NCBI GenBank assembly: GCA_017161075.1
Contig: CP046174.1
Location: forward strand, 4,216,001 to 4,280,000
Direction: 5' to 3'
Origin: Erysipelotrichaceae bacterium 66202529
GTDB lineage: Bacteria; Bacillota_I; Bacilli_A; Erysipelotrichales; Erysipelotrichaceae
DNA length: 64,000 nt
The first letter of the stretch is position 1. Every line of letters begins with the position of its first letter. Made by a program: the position numbers and the translations under genes. The notes beneath the pieces are model-generated. The model was not told the DNA's origin and ran no database searches. It was given only the letters and a program-made list of their open reading frames with translations. This document shows, piece by piece, positions 62,078 through 64,000 of this stretch.

Positions 62078-62116
62078 ATAATCCCTTCTTTCTCCATCTG
62101 TATTTTAACACATCAT

Positions 62117-62167
62117 GTTGACAGTGTAAACATTGTATGATACGCTATATATGTAAACGGTGTTAAC
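62117..62167. promoter_or_regulatory. Divergent promoters and TetR operator dyad
   Basis: The arms 62117-62133 and 62151-62167 match at 11 of 17 inverted positions (GTTGACA.. / ..TGTTAAC). Minus-strand TTAACA and TATCAT (18 bases apart) serve the tetR gene; a plus-strand TTGACA at 62118 points to the reductase genes. Binding at the dyad would block both. Confidence 0.6.
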
Positions 62168-62188
62168 TTCATTGAGAAAGGAATCCAT

Positions 62189-62704
62189 ATGAAAACTATA
62201 TTATCTGATATTCCCCTGACTATAACATCACAGAAGCACAGTCTGCACGTATTTGATCCAGTAGTTTTACAGAACGGGAAGCCCTGTGTCGGATGCTTTT
62301 CCTGTTGGTTGAAAACTCCTGGTTCATGCATATATCAAGACGCAATTACAGACTTCACCCGCATCATGAAAGATAGCGAAACGCTTTATATTCTGACACA
62401 TAATCAGTATGGCTCCTACAGTCCGCTTGTAAAATGTGCCATAGACCGGTCCCTCTCCTATGTACAGCCCTATTTCACAATCCGTAACCAAGAAATGCAT
62501 CATGTATTATTTCCCAACAGACGCCTTCAGCTCATCGTCATTGCATATGGCCCTGCCAGTGCACAGGAGCAGACTGATTTATCCGCACTCGCACAGGCGA
62601 ATGGAATCAATATGGGATGCCGGGATATTCAGTGCTATCACTGTATGAATGAGCAGGAAGCACTCACCCTTTTGCGGACAATGGAAGAAGGTATCCAAGT
62701 ATGA
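62189..62704 (+). CDS. Flavodoxin-fold NAD(P)H-dependent oxidoreductase-like, lacking the FMN phosphate loop
   Basis: 171 residues. The KPCVGCFSCWLKTPGSCIYQD segment (residues ~31-50), a Cys-rich motif common in NADPH-dependent FMN reductase-like proteins, is intact, as is the middle strand LYILTHNQYGSYSP. The usual N-terminal G-S-x-R loop that holds FMN phosphate and the first helix are missing; residues 1-30 replace them. It may work together with the following gene product. Four-base overlap with that gene. Confidence 0.75.
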   Translation: MKTILSDIPLTITSQKHSLHVFDPVVLQNGKPCVGCFSCWLKTPGSCIYQDAITDFTRIMKDSETLYILTHNQYGSYSPLVKCAIDRSLSYVQPYFTIRNQEMHHVLFPNRRLQLIVIAYGPASAQEQTDLSALAQANGINMGCRDIQCYHCMNEQEALTLLRTMEEGIQV

Positions 62705-63324
62705 AATACGGCATATTATCAGGCTCCTTAAAACAGGAGAACAGCTGCAGTATCATGCTCGCAAAACAGCTTTTTCTGCAAGATTTTGAAACACCGATAA
62801 TCTACAGTGCGGCAGCCACCAACAGCACACAGACACTGGAAAAGCTAGAGGACTGTGATACTGTCATTTTATCATTTCCACTCTACTTTGATGCTCTACC
62901 CTCTCATTTGCTTGCCTTCCTTATACAATGGGAAGCGTATAGAGAAACACATGCTTCAGCGTTAAACCTTTATGTAATTGTTAATTGCGGCTTTTTTGAG
63001 GGCAAACAATGCCAGCATGCTTTGAAAATTGTGGAAAACTGGAGCAGAAGATCCAATGTACAGTACAGGGGCGGTATTGGAATCGGTGGCGGCCCTATGC
63101 TGAATGAGATACAATCTATGTCATGGAAGCATGGCCCAAAAGCTCCTGTATCAAAGGCACTTATACGCATGAAGGATGCCCTGCAGAAAAATCTGTCCAT
63201 AGAAAACTGCTTTGTACAGCCTGCATTTCCTCGCAGATTTTATATCCTCATGGCACATCATTCCTGGAATCAGCAGCTTAAAAAGAGAGGATTTGATCCC
63301 GAAGATATATATCCCCGACGCTGA
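62701..63324 (+). CDS. Flavodoxin-fold FMN reductase-like protein
   Basis: 207 residues. N-terminal GILSGSLKQENSCSIML forms the FMN phosphate loop that the upstream protein lacks, and TVILSFPLYFDALPSHLLAF is the second flavin-contact strand. No Cys-rich motif. The coupled pair probably acts as a redox enzyme induced when the TetR regulator releases. Confidence 0.78.
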   Translation: MKYGILSGSLKQENSCSIMLAKQLFLQDFETPIIYSAAATNSTQTLEKLEDCDTVILSFPLYFDALPSHLLAFLIQWEAYRETHASALNLYVIVNCGFFEGKQCQHALKIVENWSRRSNVQYRGGIGIGGGPMLNEIQSMSWKHGPKAPVSKALIRMKDALQKNLSIENCFVQPAFPRRFYILMAHHSWNQQLKKRGFDPEDIYPRR

Positions 63325-63803
63325 TGACGATTTGTACAATACATTAGAGAGCGAAGTTGTAATTTAATAGCATGAATATCCTTACATGGTAATGTATATT
63401 GGCTATCATTCACTGAATTCTTTCCTGGTCTTGTTTACTGGCTATGCTATGCAGTGAGTATTTCAGACATCCTGTATTTCTATCTTTTCCATATGATATT
63501 GTATAGGCAGTATCCTCCTTCATGTTAACGAACACCTTGAGAAAAGGAAATCAAATGTACTGCCGGAAGCATGCAAAGCCTGCCTGTTCTGTAATACGTT
63601 AAATAAGCCTTTCATTATCAAAAGCGAATGATTACGTTCCTAAATCAAAATAATATACCAGTATTCATGCTTATTGTTATATACAGGGTGACGGCAGTTT
63701 CATTTTAAGCGCTGATAAACGAAAACGTGCAAAATGAATTGTGCAATAGTAAAAACCGCTCACGAAGCCCAGATAAAAACCGTCATGTTACGAGCATGGC
63801 GGT
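63325..63803. other. 480-base gene-free stretch with a terminator at its end
   Basis: I see no gene, promoter or RNA here, except the terminator of the next minus-strand gene at 63772-63805. Confidence 0.5.
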
Positions 63804-63805
63804 TT
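63772..63805 (-). terminator. Terminator of the gene at the right edge
   Basis: An 11-bp stem with one G-T pair (63777-63787 with 63795-63805), seven-base loop, and a minus-strand T5 tail. It overlaps the stop codon at 63804-63806. Confidence 0.8.
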
Positions 63806-64000
63806 ATTTAACATTCAGCTTTTCTTCAGGAAAATAAATTTTAGATTCTTCCTTTAAATCAGCTCTTGTAAGTGCGCGAACGATATCGCTTGCCTTTGAA
63901 AGCTCTTTTACCTTTCCGGTTTCCTCCAAAACCCAAATATTATGACCGCTCTCATTGCTCTTATAAGGTGAATACGGCTTTTGGGAGACAACATCCTGAT
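63804..64000 (-). CDS. C-terminal end of an unrecognised protein, cut by window edge
   Basis: 65 codons are visible, ending in LTRADLKEESKIYFPEEKLNVK (last part: YFPEEKLNVK) and a TAA at 63804. A preceding segment reads NESGHNIWVLEETGKVKEL. Codon use is normal and the terminator follows at once, so this is a real gene end. No family is recognised from this fragment. Confidence 0.7.
   Translation of the reverse strand, partial: QDVVSQKPYSPYKSNESGHNIWVLEETGKVKELSKASDIVRALTRADLKEESKIYFPEEKLNVK

Noticed and set aside
1..64000. CRISPR array, prophage, transposase, tRNA or rRNA genes
   Set aside because: None could be recognised on either strand by reading; a tRNA covariance scan was not possible here.

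Overview
The window looks like a chromosomal segment of a low-to-moderate GC, anaerobic, gut-type Firmicute. Erysipelotrichaceae, for example the [Clostridium] innocuum group, is my best guess. I infer this from codon use, strong AGGAGG-type ribosome sites, several TTG/GTG starts, three mannose-family PTS operons with LevR-type regulators, a class III ribonucleotide reductase-like part and a CcpA-type cre box. No rRNA, tRNA, CRISPR array, prophage or full insertion sequence was found.

Layout. 1-2.5 kb: an acyl-CoA transferase, cut by the left edge, diverges from an AraC regulator. 2.9-13.0 kb, all minus strand: PTS system 1 (EIIB-EIIC-EIID, a ceramidase-like amidase, EIIA), followed by two Nif3-like proteins with a tyrosine phosphatase between them, and preceded by a LevR-type regulator and a ChbG-type deacetylase. 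13.7-21.1 kb: housekeeping and envelope genes (O-antigen ligase-like, a membrane-anchored coiled-coil protein, a small NrdD-like glycyl-radical protein, an SRPBCC protein, signal peptidase I, a PAS-GGDEF cyclase). 21.2-30.3 kb: rpoN diverges from a second LevR-type regulator, which is followed by PTS system 2, an amidohydrolase, YjbQ and a FrlB-like deglycase. 30.5-34.0 kb: ilvN, ilvB and map. 34.2-37.5 kb: two broken ATPase genes around a membrane protein. 37.7-46.0 kb: PTS system 3 with two alcohol dehydrogenases and an aldolase, and a third LevR-like regulator. 46.2-50.5 kb: a mannitol-type PTS with 6-phosphogluconate dehydrogenase, hexuloisomerase and an RpiR regulator behind a cre site. 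51.0-54.3 kb: fhs and purD, purD carrying a guanine riboswitch. 54.9-59.1 kb: two copies of a membrane protein/lipoprotein pair behind a frameshifted LytTR gene, then an XRE regulator pair. 59.4-64.0 kb: an alpha/beta hydrolase, an orphan lactose-type EIIA, a TetR regulator facing two flavin reductase-like genes, and the end of an unknown gene.

How it fits together. Much of the window is a sigma-54 sugar-uptake hub. I read -24/-12 promoters in front of PTS 1, in front of rpoN itself, and three in tandem in front of PTS 2. The activators for PTS 1 and PTS 2 keep their ATPase motifs and GAFTGA loop. The PTS 3 regulator has lost Walker A, Walker B, GAFTGA and the PTS phosphorylation sites of its middle domains, and its PTS operon has a sigma-A-type promoter instead. 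PTS 2 resembles fructoselysine/glucoselysine (gfr/frl) systems. PTS 1 has no match I know: with a ceramidase-like amidase, a ChbG-type deacetylase, two Nif3-like proteins and a phosphatase, it is the best candidate for an undescribed catabolic system, possibly for an N-acylated amino sugar.
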